Positions 23,876-31,811 of a stretch of 64,000 nucleotides of DNA are shown here, piece after piece. The translations under genes and the position numbers were made by a program. The notes below the pieces were generated by a model. It was not told the origin of the DNA and did no database searches. It worked only from the letters and a program-made list of their open reading frames with translations. The DNA is taken from assembly GCA_036751905.1 (NCBI GenBank), contig DAIOTP010000002.1:1-64000 (forward strand), in the 5' to 3' direction. How positions within the stretch are numbered: position 1 is the first letter of the stretch; the number at the start of each line of letters is the position of its first letter. Source of the stretch: T3Sed10-241 sp036751905 (GTDB lineage Bacteria > Bacteroidota > Bacteroidia > Flavobacteriales_D > Cryomorphaceae).

Positions 23876-24553
23876 ATGCTGACAAAATTCCGGCTCAAGC
23901 TGGCCTTCAACCGACTGCAACGCGACATTCAAGCAATTGAAGAGGATGCGACAGCTGATGATTTGCTGAACTTCCTGTATGCTGATGCAGGCTCCCTGAT
24001 TACCCCGTGGCAATTTCGCGAAGAGCTCAGCGGCCTCGTGCAGGCACTCAGCGACCTGAAGCCGAAAAATGCCCTCGAAATAGGCACAGCCAATGGAGGC
24101 ACACTCTTCCTGCTGTGCCGCCTCGCCCACCACAAAGCGAACTTGATGAGCATCGACCTGCCGGAGGGCCCCTTCGGGGGTGGTTATCCCGAATGGAAAA
24201 CCGAACTCTATCAAAGTTTTGCCAAACCCAAGCAAAATCTGCAATTGCTCCGCGCTGACTCGCATCAGGAGAAGACTTTGAGGGATACCCAACTTTTTTT
24301 CGGTGAAAAGCAGCTCGACTTCCTTTTTATTGACGGTGACCATACCTATGAAGGGGTAAAGCAAGATTATGAAATGTATGCACCCATGGTGCGCAAAGGT
24401 GGAATAATCGCATTTCACGACATTGTGGAACACCGCGGCTCGGCCTGCAAAGTGGACCAATTTTGGCACGAAGTAAAGCAAGGCTATACGCACAAAGAAT
24501 TCGTGAACAGCTGGGATCAGGGCCATTATGGCATAGGCCTGCTTTACAATTGA
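23876..24553 (+). CDS. Class I SAM methyltransferase-like protein (CmcI-like)
   Basis: A 225-residue protein. NALEIGTANGGTLFLLCRLA near residue 65 is the SAM-binding loop, and LDFLFIDGDHTYEGVKQDYE near 142 is the motif post-II region shared by the cephalosporin-hydroxylase/CmcI and methyltransferase-24 families often present in polysaccharide clusters. FHDIVEH could bind metal. It likely decorates a sugar, for example by O-methylation, but the acceptor is unknown. Spacing is 6 bases from the previous gene and 4 to the next. Confidence 0.8.
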   Translation: MLTKFRLKLAFNRLQRDIQAIEEDATADDLLNFLYADAGSLITPWQFREELSGLVQALSDLKPKNALEIGTANGGTLFLLCRLAHHKANLMSIDLPEGPFGGGYPEWKTELYQSFAKPKQNLQLLRADSHQEKTLRDTQLFFGEKQLDFLFIDGDHTYEGVKQDYEMYAPMVRKGGIIAFHDIVEHRGSACKVDQFWHEVKQGYTHKEFVNSWDQGHYGIGLLYN

Positions 24554-24557
24554 GCCC

Positions 24558-24986
24558 ATGGTGCGCGGATTTGCATGCGGTGTATTCGACCTGTACCATC
24601 CCGGCCACGTGCTGATGCTGGAGGAGTGCCGCCGGCATTGCGATCACCTCAGCATCGCCATCAACCGGGGCAGCAGCTTTGATGAGCGCATCAATCCCAA
24701 CAAGCGCCCCCCTTTTTTTAGTGCGGAGGAGCGGGCTATGGTGCTGCGCTCTGTGCGCTTCGTGGACGAGGTTATTTTTTACGAAAGTGAAGCTGAGCTT
24801 ACCGAACTGATGTCGACCGGAGGCTATGGTGTGCGCTTTCTCGGCGAAGATTACCGCGGCAAGCCCATTACTGCTCCCGAGGCCATTCCACACATCCATT
24901 ACATAGACCGCAGCCACGGTTATAGCACGAGTGCTGTGCTGGAGCGTGTTGCGGCCCGCTTGCGCATGGAGGGCCATGGCAGCTGA
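24558..24986 (+). CDS. Cytidylyltransferase-family nucleotidyltransferase, HldE C-domain-like
   Basis: A 142-residue single-domain nucleotidyltransferase. GVFDLYHPGHVLMLEECRRH near residue 8 is the HxGH signature of the TagD/RfaE C-terminal family, and RSHGYSTSAVLERV near residue 118 matches the ISTT-type C-terminal motif (here YSTSAV). It probably activates a sugar phosphate with a nucleotide, complementing the split HldE-like kinase at 21566-22459. ATG at 24558 begins 4 bases after the previous stop. The following gene begins 11 bases inside this one. Confidence 0.85.
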   Translation: MVRGFACGVFDLYHPGHVLMLEECRRHCDHLSIAINRGSSFDERINPNKRPPFFSAEERAMVLRSVRFVDEVIFYESEAELTELMSTGGYGVRFLGEDYRGKPITAPEAIPHIHYIDRSHGYSTSAVLERVAARLRMEGHGS

Positions 24987-26208
24987 GGCGTTGCGCGTGC
25001 TCATTGCTGTGCAGCGCTTCCCGCCGCATGAAGGCATTGGGGCACGGCGCTGGGCCAAAATGGCCAAGTACCTGACCCGTGCGGGGGCAGAGGTTTCTGT
25101 GCTCAGCGCCAACCTGCCCCCCGGAAGCAGTCCATGGATGGTCGATGTGCATGGCATTGCCCAACACCATTACCACCACCACTACCCTGCTGCCCTAGAG
25201 GGGAACCCTCGCAGCTTTCCGCAAAAAATAGCCTATCGCCTGGCGCTTGCAAGCACCCGCCTCCAGAAGCCCGGCAATCCTTATGACAGGGCCATTTTTG
25301 ACCGGGAGTCATTTCAGGAAGCACTTGCAAAATGCATCCGCGATTTCGGGCCCGATGTCCTTGTGGTATCAGGTGCGCCATTTATGCTCCTGCACCATGC
25401 CGCCGCCCTCAAGCCAAATTTTTCGGATTTGCCCTTTATTGCTGATTTTCGCGATCCATGGAATGCAGGTCAGCACTACGGGTACCACTTGCTCAAAGGA
25501 GCGCGCCGTGCTTTTGAGCATAAAGCCGAAGAGGAGGTGCTGCAAAGCTTCGACCTTGTATGTACTCCGTGGCCATCGCTGCTTCAATACTGGGAGCAAG
25601 TTCATCCCGCATTTTCCCATAAGTACTTCCACCTTCCGCATGGCTATGATCCTGATGATGTGGGGCAGCCCAAAGCATTGGCAGCCAATCCTGCCCAGCC
25701 GCCTACTTTGGTTTATGGAGGCACCATTTACAAGGAAATGCTTCCACTCCTGCCCATTTTGCAGCAGCTGGCCCACGAGGGCAGGGCCCATTTTCACTTC
25801 TACAGCGATGATGAGGAGGACTTCCTGCGCCCGTTTACCGGAAAGGGCTTTGCGCTCCATGCCCCGCTTCCCGGTCCACAGTTCTTCGAAGCTGCGAAGC
25901 GCTCAGACCTTTGGCTTTTCCCCATCCCCGACAAAGCCCGCGACGGCATGCCTACCAAAGTGTTCGAATATGCCGCGGCCGGTATGCCTATCCTCGCCAC
26001 TGGGGCACCGGGGGAGCTCTCGGCCTACATTGGCAGCAAGGGGTTGGGCCACTATGCTCCACCCGATTTGCTCCTCAGCAATTGGGAGGAAATGGTACTT
26101 TTGGCCCTCGAAGCCCGAATAGCGCCCCATTTGCTCAGCCCTTACAGCTGCACTGCGGTGTGTTCGGATTTTGTACAACGCATCACCACACGACGCAGCA
26201 AGGCATGA
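24976..26208 (+). CDS. Glycosyltransferase, GT-B family 4-like
   Basis: A 410-residue predicted retaining glycosyltransferase. N-terminal RVLIAVQRFPPHEGIGARRW is the usual family 4 acceptor-domain start (glycine-rich loop), PDVLVVSGAPFMLLHHAA and FIADFRDPWNAG follow, and the C-terminal half has TLVYGGTIYKEMLPLL and MPTKVFEYAAAGMPILATG, the donor-binding region with its E-x7-E type context (KVFEYAAAG). The upstream 15 codons overlapping the previous gene are excluded; ATG at 24976. It overlaps wecB by ATGA. Confidence 0.85.
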   Translation: MAAEALRVLIAVQRFPPHEGIGARRWAKMAKYLTRAGAEVSVLSANLPPGSSPWMVDVHGIAQHHYHHHYPAALEGNPRSFPQKIAYRLALASTRLQKPGNPYDRAIFDRESFQEALAKCIRDFGPDVLVVSGAPFMLLHHAAALKPNFSDLPFIADFRDPWNAGQHYGYHLLKGARRAFEHKAEEEVLQSFDLVCTPWPSLLQYWEQVHPAFSHKYFHLPHGYDPDDVGQPKALAANPAQPPTLVYGGTIYKEMLPLLPILQQLAHEGRAHFHFYSDDEEDFLRPFTGKGFALHAPLPGPQFFEAAKRSDLWLFPIPDKARDGMPTKVFEYAAAGMPILATGAPGELSAYIGSKGLGHYAPPDLLLSNWEEMVLLALEARIAPHLLSPYSCTAVCSDFVQRITTRRSKA

Positions 26209-27326
26209 CACAAGGCAAGGCGCTTAAAGTGCATATAGTGATAGGCACACGGCCTAATTTCATCAAGGTAACGCAGTTCAGAAAGGTGGCGCAGGCACAG
26301 TTTCCGCGGCTATCGCTCAAGCTTATCCATACCGGGCAGCACTATGACAGCCAAATGGCCGAAGTGTTTTTTCAGCAATTTGGTTTGGCACCCGATGTTT
26401 TTCTCAACGTAGGCGCCGGTAGCCCTGCGGTACAGGTGGCCCTCTGCATAGAGCGCCTTGCGCAACAATTTGCAGCTGAGCGCCCCGACCTTGTGATGGT
26501 GGTAGGCGATGTGAACAGCACCCTGGCCGGGGCCATAGCTGCCAACAAATGCGGCATACCCCTGGCCCACCTCGAGAGTGGCCTGCGCAGCCGCGACACC
26601 GGCATGCCTGAGGAGCACAACCGCCGAGTAGCCGACCTGCTCAGCACCCTGCACTTCATTACCGAAGACAGTGGATTGGCCAACCTCCGTGCTGAGGGAG
26701 CGCCTGAGCAGGGTCTAGCCTTCGTAGGCAACACCATGATTGATACCCTTGTGGCCTATGGGCCGCAGATTGCCCAATCAACCGTGCAGGCTGACCTTGG
26801 CTTGCAAGAAGGCAGCTACGTGCTGGCGACTTTGCACCGCCCCAGCAATGTGGACCACCGCGAAGGACTGGAGCTGGTGCTCGACGTCTTTGCCCGATTG
26901 AGCGAGCAGTGGCGCATGGTATTTCCGGTGCACCCGCGCACCGCAGCCCGTATGGAACAATTTGGCATCAGGAAGGCTTTCGATGCTTTGCCCGGCATGG
27001 TGTTTTGCCCCCCACAAGGGTATTTCGATTTTCAAAAACTCATTGCCGGCAGCGCCTTTGTGCTTACCGACAGCGGTGGCATACAGGAGGAAAGCACCTA
27101 CCTGCGCAAGCCCTGCCTCACCCTGAGACCCAATACCGAGCGGCCAGTCACGGTAGAAATTGGAAGCAATACCCTGCTCGATTTCAACGTGGACTCCATA
27201 GCCGCAACAGCCGATACCATAGCCGAAGGCAGCTACAAGCGTGGTAAAGTACCCGCCCTTTGGGATGGCCACGCCACCCAACGCGTGTTGCAGCGCATCG
27301 ACACCTACTTTGAGCAAGGCTACTGA
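26205..27326 (+). CDS. wecB: UDP-N-acetylglucosamine 2-epimerase (non-hydrolysing)
   Basis: A 373-residue enzyme that interconverts UDP-GlcNAc and UDP-ManNAc, supplying ManNAc-type sugars for surface glycans. Motifs: VHIVIGTRPNFIKV at the N-terminus, HTGQHYD near residue 42, GDVNSTLAGAIAA near 101, HLESGLRSRD near 120, MPEEHNRR, then GNTMID, TLHRPSNVD, and TDSGGIQEESTYLRKPCLTLR near 290. Length and order are typical. An open frame continues almost 100 codons upstream within the previous gene; the ATG at 26205 is in an ATGA junction and gives the family N-terminus. Confidence 0.95.
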   Translation: MTQGKALKVHIVIGTRPNFIKVTQFRKVAQAQFPRLSLKLIHTGQHYDSQMAEVFFQQFGLAPDVFLNVGAGSPAVQVALCIERLAQQFAAERPDLVMVVGDVNSTLAGAIAANKCGIPLAHLESGLRSRDTGMPEEHNRRVADLLSTLHFITEDSGLANLRAEGAPEQGLAFVGNTMIDTLVAYGPQIAQSTVQADLGLQEGSYVLATLHRPSNVDHREGLELVLDVFARLSEQWRMVFPVHPRTAARMEQFGIRKAFDALPGMVFCPPQGYFDFQKLIAGSAFVLTDSGGIQEESTYLRKPCLTLRPNTERPVTVEIGSNTLLDFNVDSIAATADTIAEGSYKRGKVPALWDGHATQRVLQRIDTYFEQGY

Positions 27327-28516
27327 TGAAGCTCCTTTATTATTCAGCCCATCCCCATCTCAGCATGGAAGCCAGCACGGGCTATGGCACGCACATGCGC
27401 GAAATGGTGGCTGCTTTCCGCAAAAGCGGTGTGGAGGTGAAAACCCTGGTAGCCGGTGACATGCATCAGCGGGCCAAGTTTGAATCGGCTGGGGGAAAAA
27501 AGCGGCCCTTTATGAAGTACCTCCGCCGCCTGCGCAGCATGGTGCCGGGCTTGGTGTGGGAAAGCCTCAAAGACTTGAACCTGTTGCGCTTTGACCGCAG
27601 CATGGAGCGCCACCTCGATGCTGCCATCACTGCATTTCAACCCGACGTGGTGTATGAGCGCATTGCTTATTTGCAAAATTCCGGTTTGCGCATGGCCAAG
27701 CGGCACAAGGTGCGCCACATTGCTGAAATCAACGCTCCCTATCCCGAGGAGCGGAGCTATTTTTCCGGAAGGAGCCTGCTGATCGATGCTGCGCGTACCA
27801 ACCTGAGGCAAACCATCATTGAAAGTGCGCACCTCATAGCGGTGAGTTCTGCGCTCAAGGATTATTTCGTGGGCATAGCGCAAGAGGCAGACAGTAAAAC
27901 GCTTGTGCTACCCAATGCTGTGAATCCTACCAGCGTAAGCCACAATGCTGAACGCCTCCGTGCACTGCGGGAGCAACTGTGCCTGGGCGATGCCCTGATC
28001 TTTGGCTTCGTAGGCAGTATATTTCCCTACCACGGTGTGGATGTGCTGATTGAAGCTTTCACAAAATTGCCCAAGGCGCCAAAGTCCAAATTGCTCATTG
28101 TGGGCGATGGCGCCTCCCTTCCCGAGCTCAAAGCCCTTGCCCGCAGCCATGGAATCTTGGGCGATGTAGTTTTTACCGGAAGTGTACCCCACCGCGATGT
28201 GTATATTTACATCGAATTGATGGATGTATGCTGCATGGCGCGTAGCAATTGGTACGGATCGCCGGTGAAAATTTTTGAATACGGACTTTTGAAAAAACCT
28301 GTGATTGCCCCCAACGTGGCCCCCGTGCGCGATGTGATGGATGATGCCACTGGCATACTTGTGAGCCCTGATAATGAGGCTGTAGCCCATGCCATGTACA
28401 CCCTTATGGGCGATGAATCCCTGCGGCTGGCCCTTGCCGAAGCATGGCACCACCGTGTTCTCACCCGGCATACCTGGGAGGCTTCCGCCAAAAAAGTAAT
28501 CGACCTATGCACATAG
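27326..28516 (+). CDS. Glycosyltransferase family 4
   Basis: A 396-residue GT-B enzyme. N-terminal KLLYYSAHPHLSMEASTGYG, then HLIAVSSALKDYF, LCLGDALIFGFVGSIFPYHG (start of the donor domain), LLIVGDGASLPELKALA, VVFTGSVPH, and SPVKIFEYGLLKKPVIAPN near residue 312, the conserved donor-phosphate region. The product is likely membrane-peripheral and adds a sugar to the lipid-linked repeat unit; the linkage is unknown. The start shares one base with the previous stop (TGATG). Confidence 0.9.
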   Translation: MKLLYYSAHPHLSMEASTGYGTHMREMVAAFRKSGVEVKTLVAGDMHQRAKFESAGGKKRPFMKYLRRLRSMVPGLVWESLKDLNLLRFDRSMERHLDAAITAFQPDVVYERIAYLQNSGLRMAKRHKVRHIAEINAPYPEERSYFSGRSLLIDAARTNLRQTIIESAHLIAVSSALKDYFVGIAQEADSKTLVLPNAVNPTSVSHNAERLRALREQLCLGDALIFGFVGSIFPYHGVDVLIEAFTKLPKAPKSKLLIVGDGASLPELKALARSHGILGDVVFTGSVPHRDVYIYIELMDVCCMARSNWYGSPVKIFEYGLLKKPVIAPNVAPVRDVMDDATGILVSPDNEAVAHAMYTLMGDESLRLALAEAWHHRVLTRHTWEASAKKVIDLCT

Positions 28517-29661
28517 CATTGCTCACCGACGGCATCACCCCTTATGTAACCGGGGGTATGCAACGCCACAGCTACCATCTGGCCCGGCACTTGCTCGGGC
28601 TTGGGGTGCAGCTTACGTTGGTGCACTGTGTGTACAATGGCCAACACCTGCCGGACGAAGATGAGGTAGCGCTTGCCCTTGGTGCTGAGCCCGGTAAGCT
28701 GCGCGTGCTTGGCTTTCATTTCCCGAAAGGCAACAGGTTGCCAGGGCACTACCTGCGGCAGAGTTACCGCTACAGCTGCAATGTATATGAGGCCTTGAAT
28801 GAGGAGTGGATCAAATTCGACTTTGTGTATGCCAAAGGCTATACCGCATGGTGCCTCCTGGAGCACCGCAAGTCAGGGGAACATACGGCGCCGGTGGGGG
28901 TGAAATTTCACGGCTACGAGATGTTTCAAAAAACCGGCGACCTGAAGGAAAAGCTCATTCAGTTTATGCTTCGTCCGCCTGTGGTGTTTATGTGCCGCAA
29001 TGCGCAGGCCGTGTTCTCGTACGGGGGTGATATTACTGAAATCATATCGCAAATGGGTGTGGAGCGCAGCCGCATCGTTGAAATACCCTCGGGCATCGAT
29101 GATGCATGGATTGCAGCGGCTCCGCTTCCGCAAATTGGGCCGCGGCGCTTGCTCTTCATAGGCCGCAACGAACGCCGCAAGGGCATCGATGAGTTGCTGC
29201 GTTGCGCTGACCTTATTGAGCGCGGAGGCGCCGAACTTCACTGGATTGGCCCCTTGCCTGAGGCAAAAAGATTACAGGTCCAGAATTCACATTACCACGG
29301 CGAGGTAACCGACCCGGAAAAACTTCGCGCGCTCATTGATCAGTGTCAGGTGCTTGTGGCTCCCAGCCATTCAGAGGGCATGCCTAACGTAATTCTGGAA
29401 GCCATGGCCCGGGGACTTGCGGTGATTGCCACCGATGTGGGAGCCGTATCCAAGCTGGTAGCTGAGGACAATGGTAAGCTCATTGCGCCCCTCAGCAATA
29501 AACAGTTGCGTGCAGCACTTACGGAAATGATGCATTTGCCCAGTCCTGCCCTCGACATCATGCGGATGCGCTCCATTGAAAAGGTGCGGAATGGATTCAG
29601 GTGGAGTAACATCGCCCAGCAAACCCTGGCTTCCATAGCACGCATCACCCATAAAAAGTAG
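28507..29661 (+). CDS. Glycosyltransferase family 4
   Basis: A 384-residue GT-B enzyme and last gene of this operon. MHIALLTDGITPYVTGGMQR is the typical start, with VGVKFHGYEMFQKTG, RIVEIPSGIDDAW, RRLLFIGRNERRKGIDELL, then VLVAPSHSEGMPNVILEAMARGLAVIATDVG near residue 285, the donor-binding E-x7-E motif. The 21 preceding in-frame codons lie in the previous gene and are excluded. It overlaps the previous gene by 10 bases. No terminator hairpin was found directly after it. Confidence 0.93.
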   Translation: MHIALLTDGITPYVTGGMQRHSYHLARHLLGLGVQLTLVHCVYNGQHLPDEDEVALALGAEPGKLRVLGFHFPKGNRLPGHYLRQSYRYSCNVYEALNEEWIKFDFVYAKGYTAWCLLEHRKSGEHTAPVGVKFHGYEMFQKTGDLKEKLIQFMLRPPVVFMCRNAQAVFSYGGDITEIISQMGVERSRIVEIPSGIDDAWIAAAPLPQIGPRRLLFIGRNERRKGIDELLRCADLIERGGAELHWIGPLPEAKRLQVQNSHYHGEVTDPEKLRALIDQCQVLVAPSHSEGMPNVILEAMARGLAVIATDVGAVSKLVAEDNGKLIAPLSNKQLRAALTEMMHLPSPALDIMRMRSIEKVRNGFRWSNIAQQTLASIARITHKK

Positions 29662-30024
29662 GAGGAGCAGTATTGCGCACGCCGCGCAGCTTGTAGCCTG
29701 AAACCTGTCATCACCGTTACCATAACGCTGTCATTCCCCTACGTCAATCCTTTTACGCAGATTTCACACTGCTTATGAGGAGGCTGACTCCAGGGCAACA
29801 ATATAAACGACCAAGGCGCATTCGACCCCAAATGAGACTTTAACAAAGCCAAACCACTCACTTGCGTACCCAAAGCGTCATTTGAATCGCCTCTGCTTCT
29901 GTTAAATTCCACTGCGCCTGTCCTGCATCCGTACTGCTACGGATATGAAAATCCGCAATCCACGGTATTTCCAAAGTGATTATACCCCCGTAGTTTCGTG
30001 CTGTAACAATTTACTATCAGCACA
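29662..30024. other. Intergenic region, 363 bases, no gene recognised
   Basis: Between the glycan operon and a secreted-protein gene. A TAGTTTCG at 29990-29997 is 7 of 8 to the -7 consensus and may serve the downstream gene. Nothing else recognisable was seen. Confidence 0.4.
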
Positions 30025-31065
30025 ATGAAAAGATTCTCACTGCTCACATTGCTTTTGATTTTTTTCGCATCGACGGATGGCTCCGCCCAGCTCGTGGAAG
30101 AGAAGAATTACAGAATTGAAAAATTCAACAACGGCAAGCAAGGCCAGAAATCACCCAAGCGGGTGTACATTCAAAGCTTTAAAATCTTGTTTGAAGTATT
30201 TGAGGAAGCAACCGCACAAACTGCCGGAAGTAAGAGCAACCTGGGCGGCCAAACCACATTTACCTCTGCCACCAAGACGCGTATGGGGGTTCAAATCAAA
30301 GGAGTTGATATTCCCGATTTTCAGAAAATTGTGGATGATGCCTACGCCAAATTTGTGGCCGACTTAAGGAGCCAGGGCTATGAAATCGTTTCACCTGAGG
30401 AGGTCGCCACCACAGAATTCTATTCGGGATACATCCGCAAGTCAGGAGGAGAACCTTCCCTGTCACAGTTTGCTGGACATGTGATGGTAACTCCCACGGG
30501 TTACGAATATTTTGTAAAGCGTGAAACCAAAAAAGGCAAAGAAAAAGGCACCTTCACCGATGGCACCGGAAAGCTTTCGAAGGAACTTGGTGACGTATTT
30601 ATTGCGGATATAAATTTCGTATTTCCATTCATTCAGCTTGACATCACAGAGTCTAACTTGCTCAATGTTTCGGCTGTGAAAGGCAAGGTAGACTATCACC
30701 TCGCCAGTATGACAATGGATCTAAAATCGTTTGTTCCCATCGAATATCCTTCGGGGGTGAAATTCCAGGCGGGATGGAAAATTAGTGCCCCAACCTTTAT
30801 CTCTCAAACCGGTCTTAAAAAGCATGTTTACCCAGCCGAAGAAGTATTTGCGGATAAGAAATTTAGGGAAATGACCGTTGCCGCCAGAGAGTCCTTCAGC
30901 AATGCGGCCTATCCGAGGGTAGTAATGACGAGTGGGAATGTAACAGCCGAAGCTACTCATTTTGCCGAGTGCAATCATGAGGCCTATGTGCGCTTTGCAA
31001 AAGCTGTGGTAGAGGAAGTATTGGATGCGGGTATCCAGAATTTTAACGCACTGACCAACAAGTAG
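30025..31065 (+). CDS. Secreted protein of unknown function
   Basis: A 346-residue protein with a clear signal peptide (MKRFSLLTLLLIFFASTDGSAQ), so periplasmic or outer-membrane associated. The mature part contains KRVYIQSFKILFEVFEEATA, a mixed alpha/beta region with TRMGVQIKGVDIPDFQKIVD and a later ADINFVFPFIQLDITESN. I do not recognise a family. No lipobox, membrane helix or repeat is seen in the mature part. It is flanked by intergenic DNA upstream and a strong terminator downstream, so it is probably a single-gene unit. Confidence 0.75.
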   Translation: MKRFSLLTLLLIFFASTDGSAQLVEEKNYRIEKFNNGKQGQKSPKRVYIQSFKILFEVFEEATAQTAGSKSNLGGQTTFTSATKTRMGVQIKGVDIPDFQKIVDDAYAKFVADLRSQGYEIVSPEEVATTEFYSGYIRKSGGEPSLSQFAGHVMVTPTGYEYFVKRETKKGKEKGTFTDGTGKLSKELGDVFIADINFVFPFIQLDITESNLLNVSAVKGKVDYHLASMTMDLKSFVPIEYPSGVKFQAGWKISAPTFISQTGLKKHVYPAEEVFADKKFREMTVAARESFSNAAYPRVVMTSGNVTAEATHFAECNHEAYVRFAKAVVEEVLDAGIQNFNALTNK

Positions 31066-31104
31066 TACAGGAACAACTGAGCAATCAATAACCAGATCGA
31101 TAAG

Positions 31105-31138
31105 AAAGGGGATGAACACTGTGTTTGTTCCCTTTTTT
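31105..31138 (+). terminator. Rho-independent terminator
   Basis: A 14-bp stem (31105-31118 with 31122-31135, several G-U pairs), loop CTG, ending in a T run to 31138. It lies 39 bases after the secreted-protein stop, on the plus strand. Confidence 0.75.
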
Positions 31139-31160
31139 GATGTGCCACGCATGGCAATCT

Positions 31161-31796
31161 CTAAATCAAACCCTCGCCGTAGGCAAACTTCATAAGCCCC
31201 ACGATGCTTTGGGTTTTTGTCTTTCTGAAAATATTCTTGCGGTGGGTCTCCACAGTGCGTTCAGATATATAGAGCTGCTCGGCTATTTCCTTATTTGAGA
31301 GTTCTTCGGCGATGAGCCGCAATATTTCGTGCTCCCTTGGGGTGAGTAAGGGGGTGTCGGTTTCGCTGTTGAGTATCTCAAGCAGTTTGACGTTAACCTT
31401 GTTGCTGAGGTACACATTGCCGGCCCTCACAGCAGCCACTGCTTCCAGCAAGTCATTGTGGGTATCGGTTTTGAGTACATATCCTTTTACCCCTTCGCGC
31501 AAGAGCGATTTGATCACCCCTGCCTCCTCGTGCATGCTGAGCACGATGATTTTGAGATCGGGCAAGGTATTGCGTAGCGCTCGAATCAACTCTAAGCCGC
31601 TCATTTCGGGCATGTGGTAATCCGTAATCAGAAGTTCCGGTTTGATCTCTGCCATTTCCCTGAGTGCCTGCACGGCATTGGAGGAAGATCCGACCAGTTC
31701 AATTTTTGGGTCAGTTGACAATATGCCCTTGATTCCATGCAGCATCATGGTGTGGTCGTCAACGAGATAAGTTTTTATTTTACTTTCTTTTTGCAT
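31161..31796 (-). CDS. NarL/LuxR-family response regulator
   Basis: A 211-residue two-component regulator. The receiver domain (about 1-125) has acidic D13/D14, phosphoacceptor D59 in LLITDYHMP, a switch serine in VLSMHEE and the conserved lysine in GYVLKTD. The LuxR helix-turn-helix (about 145-205) reads LTPREHEILRLIAEELSNKE followed by SERTVETHRKNIF. It is 15 bases downstream of the histidine kinase gene, so the two form an operon and a signalling pair. Target genes are unknown. Confidence 0.95.
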   Translation of the reverse strand: MQKESKIKTYLVDDHTMMLHGIKGILSTDPKIELVGSSSNAVQALREMAEIKPELLITDYHMPEMSGLELIRALRNTLPDLKIIVLSMHEEAGVIKSLLREGVKGYVLKTDTHNDLLEAVAAVRAGNVYLSNKVNVKLLEILNSETDTPLLTPREHEILRLIAEELSNKEIAEQLYISERTVETHRKNIFRKTKTQSIVGLMKFAYGEGLI

Positions 31797-31811
31797 GTGT
31801 GAATGCCGCGT

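Noticed and set aside
26206..26300. Longer N-terminus of WecB (frame from 25911)
   Set aside because: The extension lies within the upstream glycosyltransferase gene; ATG at 26205 gives the normal VHIVIGTRPNFIKV start.
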